Source: Olsenella profusa
GTDB taxonomy: Bacteria > Actinomycetota > Coriobacteriia > Coriobacteriales > Atopobiaceae
DNA: 64,000 nt
Assembly: GCF_016900315.1 (NCBI RefSeq)
Contig: NZ_JACSNQ010000003.1
Span: forward strand, 1 to 64,000
Direction of reading: 5' to 3'
Shown here: positions 25,295 through 38,117 of the stretch, piece by piece
Layout: each line of letters opens with the position of its first letter
Position numbering within the stretch: the first letter of the stretch is position 1
The notes under the pieces: model-generated
Told to the model about the DNA's origin: nothing
What the model saw: the letters and a program-made list of their open reading frames with translations, nothing else
Databases searched by the model: none
Program-made: the position numbers and the translations under genes

Positions 25295-28200
25295 CTAGCA
25301 GCCCCTCCTCTTGAGGACGACCGCGCGGGCGACAAGAACGGCGACGCCGGCAGCCGCCACGAGGGCGAGCGTGACGGGGGCGGCGAGGGAGTCGCCGGTC
25401 GTCGGCAGCCCGGAGCCGGAGGTCGTGCTGGTCCCGGCGGGCTTGGTGGTCGACTGGCCGGCCTGGCCAGCCTGGCCGGCCTGCTGGCCACCGTCGGCGG
25501 TGCGCCGGATGGTCACAGTGTCGAGCAGGTCGTCGCTCGTGACCTGGTCGTCGTCGGTGTAGTAGGTGGAGACGACGAGGGCGTCGTCGCTTACCTCGAC
25601 GCGGGTCATGTTCTCGCGGTGGGACTGGTCCTGGACCGCCGAGAAGGTGTTCTGGGCGAGGTTCTGGATCTCGTAGTACTTGGAGCCGGACGCGGAGTTG
25701 GCGGTCACGTAGAGGACCTCGTTGCTCTGCGGGTTGGTCAGCACGGAGGGCACCGAGCCGTCCGCCGGGATCTCGGGAGTGGTCCCGTCCATCAGGTACG
25801 TACGGGTGTAGACGTGGTCGTGGCCCATGAGCACCAGGTCAACGCCAAGGTCGGAGAAGACCACGGGGAGCTCGGAACGACGCTGCAGGATGTCGGAGTC
25901 CTGCGTGTGGTCTGCCACCGAATAGACGGAGTGGTGGAAGGTCACGATCTTCCAGTTGGCGTCCGGGTTCTTGGCGATGGCGTCCTCCATGAAGGCCTTG
26001 TGCTCGGAGGTGCTCATGTTGTTGGAGTTCAGGGACATGAACAGCACGCCGTTGTAGGTGAACCAGTAGTCGCCGGAGGCGTCGCCGGTGCTGTCAACCT
26101 TGCCGAGCTCGGACTCGTTCGGCATGTTGAAGTTGTAGCTGTAGTGCTGGTTGCCCGCGTAGGTCTCGTGGTTGCCCACGTTGGTGGCGAGCGTCATGCC
26201 ATGGAGCGCCTCGGGCGCGAAGTAGCCCTCGTACTCGCTCTCGACCGTGGAGGGGTCGCCCGAGTTGATCTGGTCGCCCGCGGAGATGAGGAAGTCGGTC
26301 CCCGGGAAGGCGGCGTTCATCGTGTCGAGCGTGTTGATCCAGCCTTCGGTGTCGGACGCGTTGTCGCCGCTCGCGCCGATCTGCGGGTCGCCGGCGAACA
26401 TGAAGCTGAACGAGGCTCCGTCACCGAAGTCGCCGGTCGTGAACTGGTAGGTGTCGGACCAGCAGCCGTCGTTGCCCACGCGATAGAGATAGGTGGTGTT
26501 GGCGGCGAGACCGTCGACCGTAGCCTTGAAGGAGTTCCAGCCCGCGCGCTCAGTGCCACCCATCTCGGCGGTCACCGTGACGGCGGAGTCAGCCGGGAAG
26601 GCGCTGCCCTCCCGCCAGCCCTCGGGCATGGCGGCAACCTGGACCATGGAGTCGCGGGTCGTGGTGCCCTGCCAGTTGAAGTTGCGGGAGCTCTCGGTGG
26701 CGCCGATCTCCAGGGAGACGCGCTCGACCTCAGGGTTGGCGGGCTCGACGGGCTCGGCGTCCGGGTTGGCGCGCTTGATCGTGAAGCTGTCAAGCAGCTC
26801 GGGGGTCGCCTTGTCGGTGTAGTAGGTGTTGAAGGTGAGAGAGTCCTCGCTGACCTCGACGCGGGTCATGTTCTCGCGGTGGGACTGGTCGACCTTCGCG
26901 GCCCAGGTGTTCTGCGGGAGGTTCTGAATCTCGTAGTACTTGGAGCCGGACGCGGAGTTGGCCGTGATGTAGAGCACCTGGCCCGCGGCGGGATCGGTGA
27001 CCTCGCCCTGGACCTCGTCGGTGATGACCGGCGTGGTCCCCTCCATCATGTAGGTGCGGGTGTAGACGTGGTCGTGGCCCATGAGGACGGCATCGATGCC
27101 CAGCTCGCTGAAGACGGGTGGCAGGTCGGAGCGACGCTGCAGGATGTCGGAGTCCTGGGTGTGGTTGGCCACGGAGTACACCGAGTGGTGGAAGGTCACA
27201 ATCTTCCAGTTGGCGTCCGGGTTCTGGGCGATGGCGTCCTCCATGAAGGCCTTGTGCTCTGACACGCTCAGGTCGTTCGAGTTGAGCGACATGAACAGCA
27301 CGCCGTTGTAGGTGAACCAGTAGTCACCGGACATGCTGCCCGTCGAGTCGACGGCGCCAAGGGCCGACTCGTTCGGCATGTTGAAGTTGTAGCTGTAGTG
27401 CTGGTTGCCGGCACCCGTCTCATGGTTGCCCACGTTGGTGGCGAGCGTCATGGAGTGCAGGACGTCGGGGGCGAAGTAGCCCTCGTACTCGTTCTCGACC
27501 GTGGAGGGGTCGGACGCGTTGATCTGGTCGCCCGCGGAGATGAGGAAGTCGGTCCCCGGGAAGGCGGCGTTCATGTAGTTCAGGGTGTCCGTCCAACCCA
27601 CGGTGTCGCTGTCGGCATTGCCGCTCGCGCCGATCTGCGGGTCACCGGCGAACATGAAGCTGAACGAGGCGCCGTCGCCGAAGTCGCCGGTCGTGAAGGC
27701 ATAGGTGTCGGACCAGCCGCCCTGCTCGCTGCCCACACGATAAAGATAGGTGGTGTTGGCGGAGAGGCCGTCAGCCGTTGCGCGGAAGGTGTACCAGCCC
27801 GCGCGGTCCGCGTTCGCCTCGTTGGTGACGGGGTCGGCCGCGTCAACGGTCGTGACGCCCTCGGCCGGGAACTCGGCACCCTTCTGCCAGCCGGCCGGCA
27901 TGGCAACGACCTGCAGCTGCTCTGCGGCATCGGAGTTTGCCTGCCAGTTGAAGTTGCGGGAGCTCTCGGTGGCGCCGATCTCCAGCGAGACGCGCTCGAA
28001 CGTCACGGCGTCGGCCGTGCGGTCGGCGTCGACGGCCTCCTCGGCCGGGGCGGCCTGTTCGTCCGCGACCCCCTGCTCAGAAGCCTCAGCCTGATTGCCG
28101 GCGCCGTCGGCCTCGGCCGGATCGGTCGGGGTCGTCTCCGGCTCGGAGGCATCCCCCGAGCCCGTCTCTGCCACGACCTCGACGGGGCTTGTGGGGGCCT

Positions 28201-28303
28201 CGTCGGCGGCCTTGGCGCTCCAGCCCGGCGCGACCACTGCGACGCTGAGCACCACCAGCACCGCACAGAGCACGCCGAGCCATCGCTTCCAGCTCTTCTT
28301 CAT
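25295..28303 (-). CDS. Cell-wall-anchored purple-acid-phosphatase-like protein with two tandem catalytic halves
   Basis: 1002 residues from ATG 28303. A signal peptide (1-32) precedes a Glu/Ala/Pro-rich spacer (35-100). Two long repeats follow (about 105-525 and 529-950), each with an N-terminal Fn3-like domain opening VSLEIGATESSRNFNW and a calcineurin-like phosphoesterase. Both keep the metal motifs: AGDPQIG, SAGDQIN, VGNHET, VTFHHSVYS and GHDHVYTRT. The tail has GLPTTGDS, a hydrophobic helix and KRRGC, which is an LPxTG-type sortase signal. It probably releases phosphate from organic phosphoesters at the surface. The halves are very similar at DNA level too, pointing to recent duplication or gene conversion. 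Confidence 0.92.
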   Translation of the reverse strand: MKKSWKRWLGVLCAVLVVLSVAVVAPGWSAKAADEAPTSPVEVVAETGSGDASEPETTPTDPAEADGAGNQAEASEQGVADEQAAPAEEAVDADRTADAVTFERVSLEIGATESSRNFNWQANSDAAEQLQVVAMPAGWQKGAEFPAEGVTTVDAADPVTNEANADRAGWYTFRATADGLSANTTYLYRVGSEQGGWSDTYAFTTGDFGDGASFSFMFAGDPQIGASGNADSDTVGWTDTLNYMNAAFPGTDFLISAGDQINASDPSTVENEYEGYFAPDVLHSMTLATNVGNHETGAGNQHYSYNFNMPNESALGAVDSTGSMSGDYWFTYNGVLFMSLNSNDLSVSEHKAFMEDAIAQNPDANWKIVTFHHSVYSVANHTQDSDILQRRSDLPPVFSELGIDAVLMGHDHVYTRTYMMEGTTPVITDEVQGEVTDPAAGQVLYITANSASGSKYYEIQNLPQNTWAAKVDQSHRENMTRVEVSEDSLTFNTYYTDKATPELLDSFTIKRANPDAEPVEPANPEVERVSLEIGATESSRNFNWQGTTTRDSMVQVAAMPEGWREGSAFPADSAVTVTAEMGGTERAGWNSFKATVDGLAANTTYLYRVGNDGCWSDTYQFTTGDFGDGASFSFMFAGDPQIGASGDNASDTEGWINTLDTMNAAFPGTDFLISAGDQINSGDPSTVESEYEGYFAPEALHGMTLATNVGNHETYAGNQHYSYNFNMPNESELGKVDSTGDASGDYWFTYNGVLFMSLNSNNMSTSEHKAFMEDAIAKNPDANWKIVTFHHSVYSVADHTQDSDILQRRSELPVVFSDLGVDLVLMGHDHVYTRTYLMDGTTPEIPADGSVPSVLTNPQSNEVLYVTANSASGSKYYEIQNLAQNTFSAVQDQSHRENMTRVEVSDDALVVSTYYTDDDQVTSDDLLDTVTIRRTADGGQQAGQAGQAGQSTTKPAGTSTTSGSGLPTTGDSLAAPVTLALVAAAGVAVLVARAVVLKRRGC

Positions 28304-28484
28304 GCTTCTCCCCTCTACGGATACGAGACTCGTGGACCACCCACAGAGTCATGCTTCTCCGTTATAGGGAGCGGGACCGCTCGTTTTGGTAACGCCACTG
28401 CAAGCTACGAGAAACCTTCCGTAAGCTCACGGTCAGCACCATGAGAGACGCCTGAACGGCCCCGGCATCAGGTCCTTCTCGTCC

Positions 28485-28725
28485 AAAGTCACGCTTCTGA
28501 GACGGCAAGCGTGACTTTGAGCGAGACGTCGGCAGTCGGCTCGTTGATTGTCACGCTTTCACAGCACGAAGCGTGACTTTGGGCGAGTCGTCGTCAGCCA
28601 GCTCGTTGCTAGTCACGCTTCTGAGGCGGTAAACGTGACTTTGGGCGAGCCGGCGCTCACTAGCTCGCTGTTAGTCACGTTTCAAGGGCGGAAAGCGTGA
28701 CTTCGAACGAGTCGGGAGCTCCTCC
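28485..28725. repeat. Four-unit palindromic array with exact 62-bp period (family C)
   Basis: GTCACGCTT ... AAGCGTGAC palindromes start at 28488, 28550, 28612 and 28674, exactly 62 bp apart. Each is followed by a second, weaker palindrome (GGCGAG ... CTCGTTG), so dyads occur about every 31 bp. It lies between the nifJ terminator and the phosphatase gene. The rest of that gap (28304-28484) contains a GTCCTTCTCGTCC near match to the GGCGAGAAGRAC word and no gene. Confidence 0.9.
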
Positions 28726-28727
28726 GC

Positions 28728-28760
28728 AAGAAAAAAAGCCCCCGGCACGAAGCCGGGGGC
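28728..28760 (-). terminator. Rho-independent terminator of nifJ
   Basis: On the minus strand GCCCCCGGCTTCGTGCCGGG extends to a GC-rich 8-bp stem with a CTTCGTG-type loop followed by a run of seven T, 24 bases after the nifJ stop. Confidence 0.93.
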
Positions 28761-28784
28761 CTGGCACTCACGCTATCTCAGGCC

Positions 28785-32321
<3,537 letters not shown>

Positions 32322-32576
32322 TTCCTCTCCTTTTTCAGACGCATGGCTACACATGGGCGACGCCCACATATTGGAGAGTCTACTCCGCTAACGAGCGTTT
32401 TATGCACGACTTCGACGCCCATTTCGCCGAGCGCGCGATATTTTCTCCCGACGGGCAGGCGCGGCGCCCGGCGCCACCGGTAGCGCCGGGCGCCGCCTTT
32501 GTGACGGGTCGGGCACAAGGGGGCTCCCCCGGCACGTCCGGTGATAGAATCGGCGGATACGTCAATGGGAGGTGGC

Positions 32577-33404
32577 TTGAGCAGGCAGGCTAACAGGATG
32601 GACCCCCCGCGGGCGGGGTCGGGCCCGCTTCTCGCCGGCCGGACCGCGCTGGCGGTCGGCGGCGTCGCCGTCGCGCTGCTTCTCGTGCTGGCCGTGGTGG
32701 TCCTGCCCGCGGCATGCGCACCAGCCGAGAAGGACGGCGGGACCGTGCCCGTCACGCAAAACGGCGTGGCGGTCTCTCCCGACGAGGGGGACGCCGACGC
32801 CGCGGCCGCGCCTGACGCCACCGACGACTCCGAGGCCGCCGACTCCGCGAGCCTCTATGACTCCGCCGCCAACACAACCGCCGTCAGCAGCCCGCGCAGC
32901 CTCTGGGGCAAGGGCTCGATGCCCTATCTCTACCAGATCGACCCCGAGTGGGCGCAGACCAGCTACTCCGGTGGCACCCTCGCCGAGCAGGGATGCGGTC
33001 CCACCGCCCTTGACATGGTCTACATCTATCTCACCGGGGACACGAGCATCGACCCCGCAGGCATGGCGGACTTCAGCACCCAGAACGGCTACGCCACCGA
33101 GGGCAACGGGAGCGCGTGGGCGCTCATGACCGATGGCGCGGCGCAGCTGGGAATCTACGGGCAGTCAATCACCGCCTCCGCAGACGTCATCCGCTCCGAG
33201 CTCGAGGCCGGCCGCCCGGTGATCTGCATCATGAACCCGGGAACGTTCACGCAGGTAGGCCACTACATCGTCCTCGAGCGCGTGGCCGAGGACGGAAACA
33301 TCGTCGTGCACGACTCCAACAGCGTCGGACGCAGCATGCGCACCTGGGACCTCGGCCTCATCTGCTCTGAGGCAGCGGGCGCCTGGAGCTTCTCGGCCGC
33401 GTAG
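32577..33404 (+). CDS. Membrane-anchored or secreted C39-like cysteine peptidase
   Basis: About 275 residues. I prefer the TTG at 32577 because GGGAGG lies five bases before it; an in-frame ATG at 32565 is possible. A hydrophobic segment (about 20-47, ending LPAACAP) is a signal anchor or an imperfect lipobox. An acidic Ala/Asp linker follows, then a Peptidase_C39_2 domain: Cys in EQGCGPTALDMVY, His in GHYIVLERV and Asp/Asn in VVHDSNS. It probably acts outside the membrane on peptide or peptidoglycan cross-bridges; the substrate is unknown. Confidence 0.8.
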   Translation: MSRQANRMDPPRAGSGPLLAGRTALAVGGVAVALLLVLAVVVLPAACAPAEKDGGTVPVTQNGVAVSPDEGDADAAAAPDATDDSEAADSASLYDSAANTTAVSSPRSLWGKGSMPYLYQIDPEWAQTSYSGGTLAEQGCGPTALDMVYIYLTGDTSIDPAGMADFSTQNGYATEGNGSAWALMTDGAAQLGIYGQSITASADVIRSELEAGRPVICIMNPGTFTQVGHYIVLERVAEDGNIVVHDSNSVGRSMRTWDLGLICSEAAGAWSFSAA

Positions 33405-33434
33405 CGGCGCGGCGCGGCGGCCGGAGGCCCCGGC

Positions 33435-34103
33435 CTACCGTCTCCCGGAGGCGTCGAACAGCTTCCCGTAGCCCTCCACGAATCGGCGCGAGCGCGGTCC
33501 CGGCGCCGTCGAGGAGACCGCCACCCCATGCTCGTCCGAGGTGAGAAACACCTCGTCATAGGCCCTCTCCCCCGCCATGGCACGTTCCGCGAGAGCCGCG
33601 TCGTACGTCACTGGGATGCCGATGGTGCGGGCCAGGTCGCCAACGAGGGACGCCGCGCCAGACGCCGCGGCGGGAGAGTCGCCCCCGCAGAGCAGACGCC
33701 CCCCGTCAAAGGCCCAGAGCGTCTCCGGCGCCACGCCCGTCTCGTCCGCCTCGCGCGCGGACCTCAGTGCCCGCTCTGCCAGAGCGGAGGTCGTCTGAAC
33801 GGAAAGCGGCTCATAGGGGCCGACCGTCATGGCGGCCCGGCCCTCCTCGTCCACGATGATCATGAGCACGCCGTCCGGATAGCGCGCCGCACCGTCCGCG
33901 AGCGTCCACTCGATGTGCTGCTTGGCCCAGGCCACAAGCTGCGTGGACACGACCGAGCCGTTGACCATGCGTCGGCTGAGCGCCCGAAGGTGGCGGTTCT
34001 CCAGCGGCAGCGCCCGGTTGGCCAGGCGCCAGCGGCAGACCAGGGCCGGGCGCCCCAGCGTAAAGTCCCTCATCTGGGCGTCATCGCCCCTGCTGTCCGC
34101 CAT
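33435..34103 (-). CDS. Aminotransferase class IV-like protein, weak assignment
   Basis: 222 residues from ATG 34103, with GAGGAG upstream. The C-terminal part, AYDEVFLTSDEHGVAVSS followed by a Gly-Pro-Arg segment and VEGYGKLF, resembles the end of class IV (branched-chain or D-amino acid) aminotransferases, where EVFLT and a Gly-Pro-x-T motif bind the PLP phosphate. The N-terminal domain is short, and I do not see a convincing Lys in the place of the PLP lysine, so it may be a non-catalytic relative. It lies downstream of purH on the same strand. Function unknown. Confidence 0.45.
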   Translation of the reverse strand: MADSRGDDAQMRDFTLGRPALVCRWRLANRALPLENRHLRALSRRMVNGSVVSTQLVAWAKQHIEWTLADGAARYPDGVLMIIVDEEGRAAMTVGPYEPLSVQTTSALAERALRSAREADETGVAPETLWAFDGGRLLCGGDSPAAASGAASLVGDLARTIGIPVTYDAALAERAMAGERAYDEVFLTSDEHGVAVSSTAPGPRSRRFVEGYGKLFDASGRR

Positions 34104-34287
34104 CTGCGTCTCCTCTCGTCGACAGGCCTCACATTCTACCCCGCCCGGCAGCGCGGCGAGCCGGCCCTCAGCCCCCCGGCCGGACGATGGCACGGAAGCG
34201 CCCCGGGCGGCGGGGCCGTCCGGGGCGCTGGCTGCGGGCTCGGGTTCTTCTCGCCAGGTGAGGGGCCGCGGCCGAGAAGGACCGGGG

Positions 34288-35913
34288 CTAGTGGCGGAAG
34301 TGGCGGGCGCCGGTGAAGACCATCGCGATGCCGTGCTCGTCGCAGGCCTGGATGGACTCGTCGTCACGCTTGGAGCCGCCAGGCTGGATAATGCAGGTCA
34401 CGCCGTGCGCGGCGAGCGTGTCCACGTTGTCACGGAACGGGAAGAAAGCGTCGGAGGCGCAGGCGTAGCCGCCCTTCTCCACGCCCATGCGCTCGCACGC
34501 CTCGTCGGCGCGCTCGCAGGCCAGAAGCGCCGAGTCCACGCGGTTGGGCTGGCCGGGGCCCATGCCGATGCCGGCCTTGCCCTTGGAGATGAGGATCGCG
34601 TTGGACTTGACGCCCTTGCAGACGCGCCAGGCGAACATGAGCTCGTCCATCTCGGCGTCGGTGGGCTTGCGCCTGGTGGGGCAGGTGAAGGTGGCCGGGT
34701 CCTCGGAGACGGAGTCGACGTTCTGCAGCAGCACGCCGCCGTCGATGGAGCGCAGCTCGTAGCGCGCGTGGCCGCCCGTGCCGCCCGTGGCAAGGACGCG
34801 CAGGTTGGGGCGCTTGGCCATGCGCTCGAGGGCCTCCGGCGAGAAGGACGGCGCAATGATGACCTCCACGAACTGCCCGTTCTCGTCGAAGGCGTGCTCC
34901 ACGAGCTCGTAGGGGATCTCGCGGTTGCAGGCGATGATGCCGCCGAAGGCGCTCTTGGGGTCGCACGCGAAGGCGCGGTCGTAGGCGCAGGTGACGTCAT
35001 CGGCCACCGCGGAGCCGCAGGGGTTCTGGTGCTTGAGGATCACGCAGGCCGGGTCGTCGAACTCGCGCACGAGGTTCCAGGCGGCGTCGGCGTCCAGGAA
35101 GTTGTTGTAGGAGAGCGGCTTGCCCTGGACCTGCTCGGCGCCCACGAGCGGGTGCTCGGAGGAGCCCAGCTCGGCGAACTCGTCCGCAAAGCGGTAGACC
35201 GCGGCGGTCTGCTGGGGGTTCTCGCCGTAGCGCAGGTCCTGGGCCTTCTCGAGGTAGATGCCGAGCTCCTCCGGGGTGGCGCCCTCCTCCTCCGGCTCGC
35301 CGAACTCGGCGTCGTAGCGACCGGCCAGCCAGCTGGCGATGGCCGCGTCGTAGCAGGCCGTGGTCTCGTAGACCTTGAGCTGCAGGTAGCGGCGGAGCTC
35401 CAGGGTGGTGCAGCCGTCGTTGGCGCGCATCTCGTCAAGGACCTCGTCGTAGTCCGCGGGGTCGGAGACCACGGTCACGGCGTCGGCGTTCTTGGCGGCG
35501 GAGCGCAGCATGGAGGGGCCGCCGATGTCGATGTGCTCGATCGCGTCCGCGAAGGTGACGTCGGGGTTGGCCACGGTCTTCTCGAACTCGTAGAGGTTGA
35601 CGCAGACCAGGTCGATCATGCCGATGCCGTGCGCAGCCGCCTCGGCCATGTGCTCCGGGTTGTCGCGGCGCGCCAGCAGGCCACCGTGCACCTTGGGGTG
35701 GAGCGTCTTGACGCGGCCGTCCATCATCTCCGGGAAGCCGGTGTACTGCTCGATGGGAATCACGTGGACCCCCGCCTCCTCGAGCACGTGGGCGGTGCCG
35801 CCGGTGGAGATCACCTCCACGCCGAACTCGTCCTCAAGCGCCTTGACGAAGTCGACCACACCCGTCTTGTCCGTAACCGAGACGAGCGCGCGTTTAATCG
35901 GGGTGTTTGGCAT
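34288..35913 (-). CDS. purH: Bifunctional AICAR transformylase / IMP cyclohydrolase
   Basis: Performs the last two steps of purine synthesis, AICAR to FAICAR to IMP. 541 residues from ATG 35913 after GGAGGGCCCC. The N-terminal MGS-like cyclohydrolase domain has [21 protein letters not shown] and [14 protein letters not shown]; the transformylase domain has [32 protein letters not shown] and [13 protein letters not shown]. The length is slightly above the usual 510-525 because of an acidic insertion near residue 215 ([14 protein letters not shown]). It is divergent from the acetyltransferase gene. Confidence 0.97.
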   Translation of the reverse strand: MPNTPIKRALVSVTDKTGVVDFVKALEDEFGVEVISTGGTAHVLEEAGVHVIPIEQYTGFPEMMDGRVKTLHPKVHGGLLARRDNPEHMAEAAAHGIGMIDLVCVNLYEFEKTVANPDVTFADAIEHIDIGGPSMLRSAAKNADAVTVVSDPADYDEVLDEMRANDGCTTLELRRYLQLKVYETTACYDAAIASWLAGRYDAEFGEPEEEGATPEELGIYLEKAQDLRYGENPQQTAAVYRFADEFAELGSSEHPLVGAEQVQGKPLSYNNFLDADAAWNLVREFDDPACVILKHQNPCGSAVADDVTCAYDRAFACDPKSAFGGIIACNREIPYELVEHAFDENGQFVEVIIAPSFSPEALERMAKRPNLRVLATGGTGGHARYELRSIDGGVLLQNVDSVSEDPATFTCPTRRKPTDAEMDELMFAWRVCKGVKSNAILISKGKAGIGMGPGQPNRVDSALLACERADEACERMGVEKGGYACASDAFFPFRDNVDTLAAHGVTCIIQPGGSKRDDESIQACDEHGIAMVFTGARHFRH

Positions 35914-35984
35914 GGGGGCCCTCCTTGGAAATAGCGACAGCTTGCTGTACCGTCATCACTACCATACAGCAGCTAGGAGAAAAC

Positions 35985-36638
35985 ATGTCAGAAAACGCCG
36001 CCGGACTCGCTCTGCGCCCCTTCGAAGAGGGCGACTTCCGCCCCCTGGTCAACATCCTCGCGCAGACGTGGCTGGCCGATTACCCGGGCCTTCCCGGTGA
36101 GCTCGCCAGCACCGTCGAGCTGTGCGACTACCTCTCGCAGGCCACGTGGTCCCGCGTCGCCGAGCGAGGGGGCAGGCTGCTTGGCGCCGTCCTCCTGCGC
36201 GAGCCCGACCGCGTGCCCGAGGACGCCGACAGGTGGCGAGAGCGCGGGGCTGCGGCGGAGCGCGAGGCGGCCAAGGCACCCGAGTGCGCCCGCGTCATGG
36301 ACCTGGAGATGGCCGGCGTCATCGAGGAGGCAGGGCTTGAGCGCGACTACGAGATGACCGGCACGGCGGAGGCCTCCTTTGCCGTAAAGCTGCTCATCGT
36401 CTCGCCCGAGGCGCGCGGCCTGGGCGTGGGCGGCAGGCTCTTCTGCGCCGCACGCTCCTACCTACGCGAGCGCGGCGCGGCGGGCTACCACCTCCTCACC
36501 GACGACAGCTGCGACATCTCCTTCTACGATCACATGGGCCTTAGGCAGGAGATGAGTCGCGTGTCCCAGGTTGCGTGGCCCGGTTCCGACCCCGCCGGGG
36601 ACAGCTTCCACATCTACGTCTACTCAGAGCGCCTCTAG
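35985..36638 (+). CDS. GNAT-family acetyltransferase
   Basis: 217 residues from ATG 35985 after TAGGAGAAAAC. Acetyl-CoA-binding motif A is VKLLIVSPEARGLGVGGRLF (near 130-150); the later strand FYDHMGLRQ is typical of motif B. It opens LALRPFEEGDFRPLVNIL, like many RimI-type N-termini. Substrate unknown. The gluQ gene starts about 15 bases downstream on the same strand. An inverted GCTGTA ... TACAGC pair (about 35944-35970) lies between this gene and purH and might be an operator. Confidence 0.8.
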   Translation: MSENAAGLALRPFEEGDFRPLVNILAQTWLADYPGLPGELASTVELCDYLSQATWSRVAERGGRLLGAVLLREPDRVPEDADRWRERGAAAEREAAKAPECARVMDLEMAGVIEEAGLERDYEMTGTAEASFAVKLLIVSPEARGLGVGGRLFCAARSYLRERGAAGYHLLTDDSCDISFYDHMGLRQEMSRVSQVAWPGSDPAGDSFHIYVYSERL

Positions 36639-36653
36639 GGAGGGGCGGGCTCG

Positions 36654-37631
36654 TTGGGCGAGAAGGACGCGCGAGTGCGCGGGCGATTTGCACCCACGCC
36701 CTCGGGGCGGATGCACCTTGGCAACGTCTTCTCCGCGCTCATGGCCTGGCTCTCCGCACACTCCGCAGGAGGAGAGGTGGTCCTGCGCATCGAGGACCTC
36801 GATCCGCGTGCGCGCAGCCGCGAGCGGGCGGACACGCTCATGGCCGACCTCGAGTGGCTCGGCCTCACCTGGGACGAGGGCCCCTACTACCAGAGCGAGC
36901 GCGAGGCCGTGTACAACGAGGCCATCGAGCGCCTTTCCAGGGCCGGGCTCACCTACCCTTGCTTCTGCACGCGCGCCGAGCTTCATGCGGCAAGCGCTCC
37001 GCACGCCTCCGACGGCACGCCCATCTATCCGGGCACGTGCCGCAGACTCACGCCCGAGGAGGCGAGGTGCCGCGCACAGGTACGTCCGCCGGCGACGAGG
37101 CTGCGCGTCCCGGACGCCGACGACCCCGCCGGCACCATCGAGTTCTGCGACCTCGCCTACGGCCCTCACCGCGAGGTGCTCGCCCACGAGTGCGGCGACT
37201 TTCTCGTGCGACGTAGCGACGGCGTGGTTGCCTATCAGCTCGCCGTGGTGGTGGATGACGCCCTCATGGGCGTGACCCAGGTAGTTCGGGGGCGCGACCT
37301 GCTAAGCTCCTGCGCTCGCCAGACCTACCTGGCGAGGCTGCTCGGCTGGCACGCCCCCGAGTACGCCCACGTTCCGCTGCTCGTGGCCCCCGACGGGCGG
37401 CGGCTCTCAAAGCGCGAGAAGGACCTCGACCTCGGAGCGCTGCGCGGGCTCGGCGTGGCGCCGGAGCGCGTGATCGGGACGCTCGCCGCTGCCGTGGGCC
37501 TCACGGAGCCGGGCGTCGCCGCACGCCCCGACGAGCTCGTCGGCTCGTTCTCGTGGGAGAAGGTTGCCGCGCACCCGCAGGATATCGTCGTTGACGAGGT
37601 TTTTCTCGGCGAACTTGGTAAGAAGTTGTGA
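36654..37631 (+). CDS. gluQ: Glutamyl-Q tRNA(Asp) synthetase
   Basis: Attaches glutamate to queuosine 34 of tRNA-Asp. A 318-325 residue truncated GluRS without the anticodon-binding half: RFAPTPSGRMHLGNVFSALMAW (HIGH-like HLGN), a CFC zinc pair, YPGTC, and the KLSKR-like RLSKREKD. Two starts are possible: TTG 36654 or GTG 36675. The GTG is preceded by GAGAAGGA at good spacing, and that sequence is part of a GGCGAGAAGRAC word (36657-36668), so here the word may double as the ribosome site. With queT in the window, this marks queuosine use. Confidence 0.92.
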   Translation: MGEKDARVRGRFAPTPSGRMHLGNVFSALMAWLSAHSAGGEVVLRIEDLDPRARSRERADTLMADLEWLGLTWDEGPYYQSEREAVYNEAIERLSRAGLTYPCFCTRAELHAASAPHASDGTPIYPGTCRRLTPEEARCRAQVRPPATRLRVPDADDPAGTIEFCDLAYGPHREVLAHECGDFLVRRSDGVVAYQLAVVVDDALMGVTQVVRGRDLLSSCARQTYLARLLGWHAPEYAHVPLLVAPDGRRLSKREKDLDLGALRGLGVAPERVIGTLAAAVGLTEPGVAARPDELVGSFSWEKVAAHPQDIVVDEVFLGELGKKL

Positions 37632-37669
37632 GTCCGTCCTTTGTGGGGTATTATTCTTGGGCACCGATT

Positions 37670-37761
37670 GGAGAGCTGACCGAGAGGCCGAAGGTGCTCG
37701 CCTGCTAAGCGAGTATAGGATGCAAATCCTATCTGGGGTTCGAATCCCCAGCTCTCCGCCA
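37670..37761 (+). tRNA. tRNA-Ser (GCT)
   Basis: Acceptor GGAGAGC pairs with GCTCTCC, followed by discriminator G and an encoded CCA. The anticodon loop is CCTGCTAAG with anticodon GCT. The long variable arm and the TTCGAATCC loop are typical of tRNA-Ser. Confidence 0.97.
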
Positions 37762-37772
37762 GAACTTTCGAG

Positions 37773-37800
37773 GCTCGTCCCTGTGGGGACGGGCCTTTTT
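37773..37800 (+). terminator. Terminator after tRNA-Ser
   Basis: CTCGTCCC TGTG GGGACGGG hairpin followed by CCTTTTT, 12 bases after the tRNA. Confidence 0.92.
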
Positions 37801-37933
37801 GCTTGCTTAGCCTGTCAGCACGTCAGCGCCCGGCCTGTCAGCCGTCCGAAAGCCTCCCTTCGCCACATCTTCGACATTTTTCGCATTCTCTCTTGACGGA
37901 CGGGCACACCCGTGGCATTATTCTCAACTGCAC

Positions 37934-38010
37934 GCGGCGTTACCTCAGCTGGATAGAGGACCTGACTACGAATCAGGGCGTCATAGGTTCGAATCCTATA
38001 CGCCGCACCA
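37934..38010 (+). tRNA. tRNA-Arg (ACG)
   Basis: Acceptor GCGGCGT pairs with ACGCCGC, with A discriminator and encoded CCA. The anticodon stem-loop CCTGACTACGAATCAGG has anticodon ACG, read as ICG after deamination. Confidence 0.96.
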
Positions 38011-38018
38011 CGCAGACT

Positions 38019-38045
38019 AAGGGGCTCCTTCGGGAGCCCCTTTTC
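38019..38045 (+). terminator. Terminator after tRNA-Arg
   Basis: AGGGGCTCC TTC GGGAGCCCC hairpin followed by TTTT, nine bases after the tRNA CCA. Confidence 0.92.
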
Positions 38046-38117
38046 GTTACGACGGCTCGACGCCATGGCGAGCCTCGGCCGGGGCGGATGGGACAGCTCC
38101 ACCCCGGCCCGATGCTC

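Noticed and set aside
38083-38115. Rho-independent terminator of deoC
   Set aside because: The hairpin is strong but no T-run follows on the minus strand, so it was not listed as a terminator.
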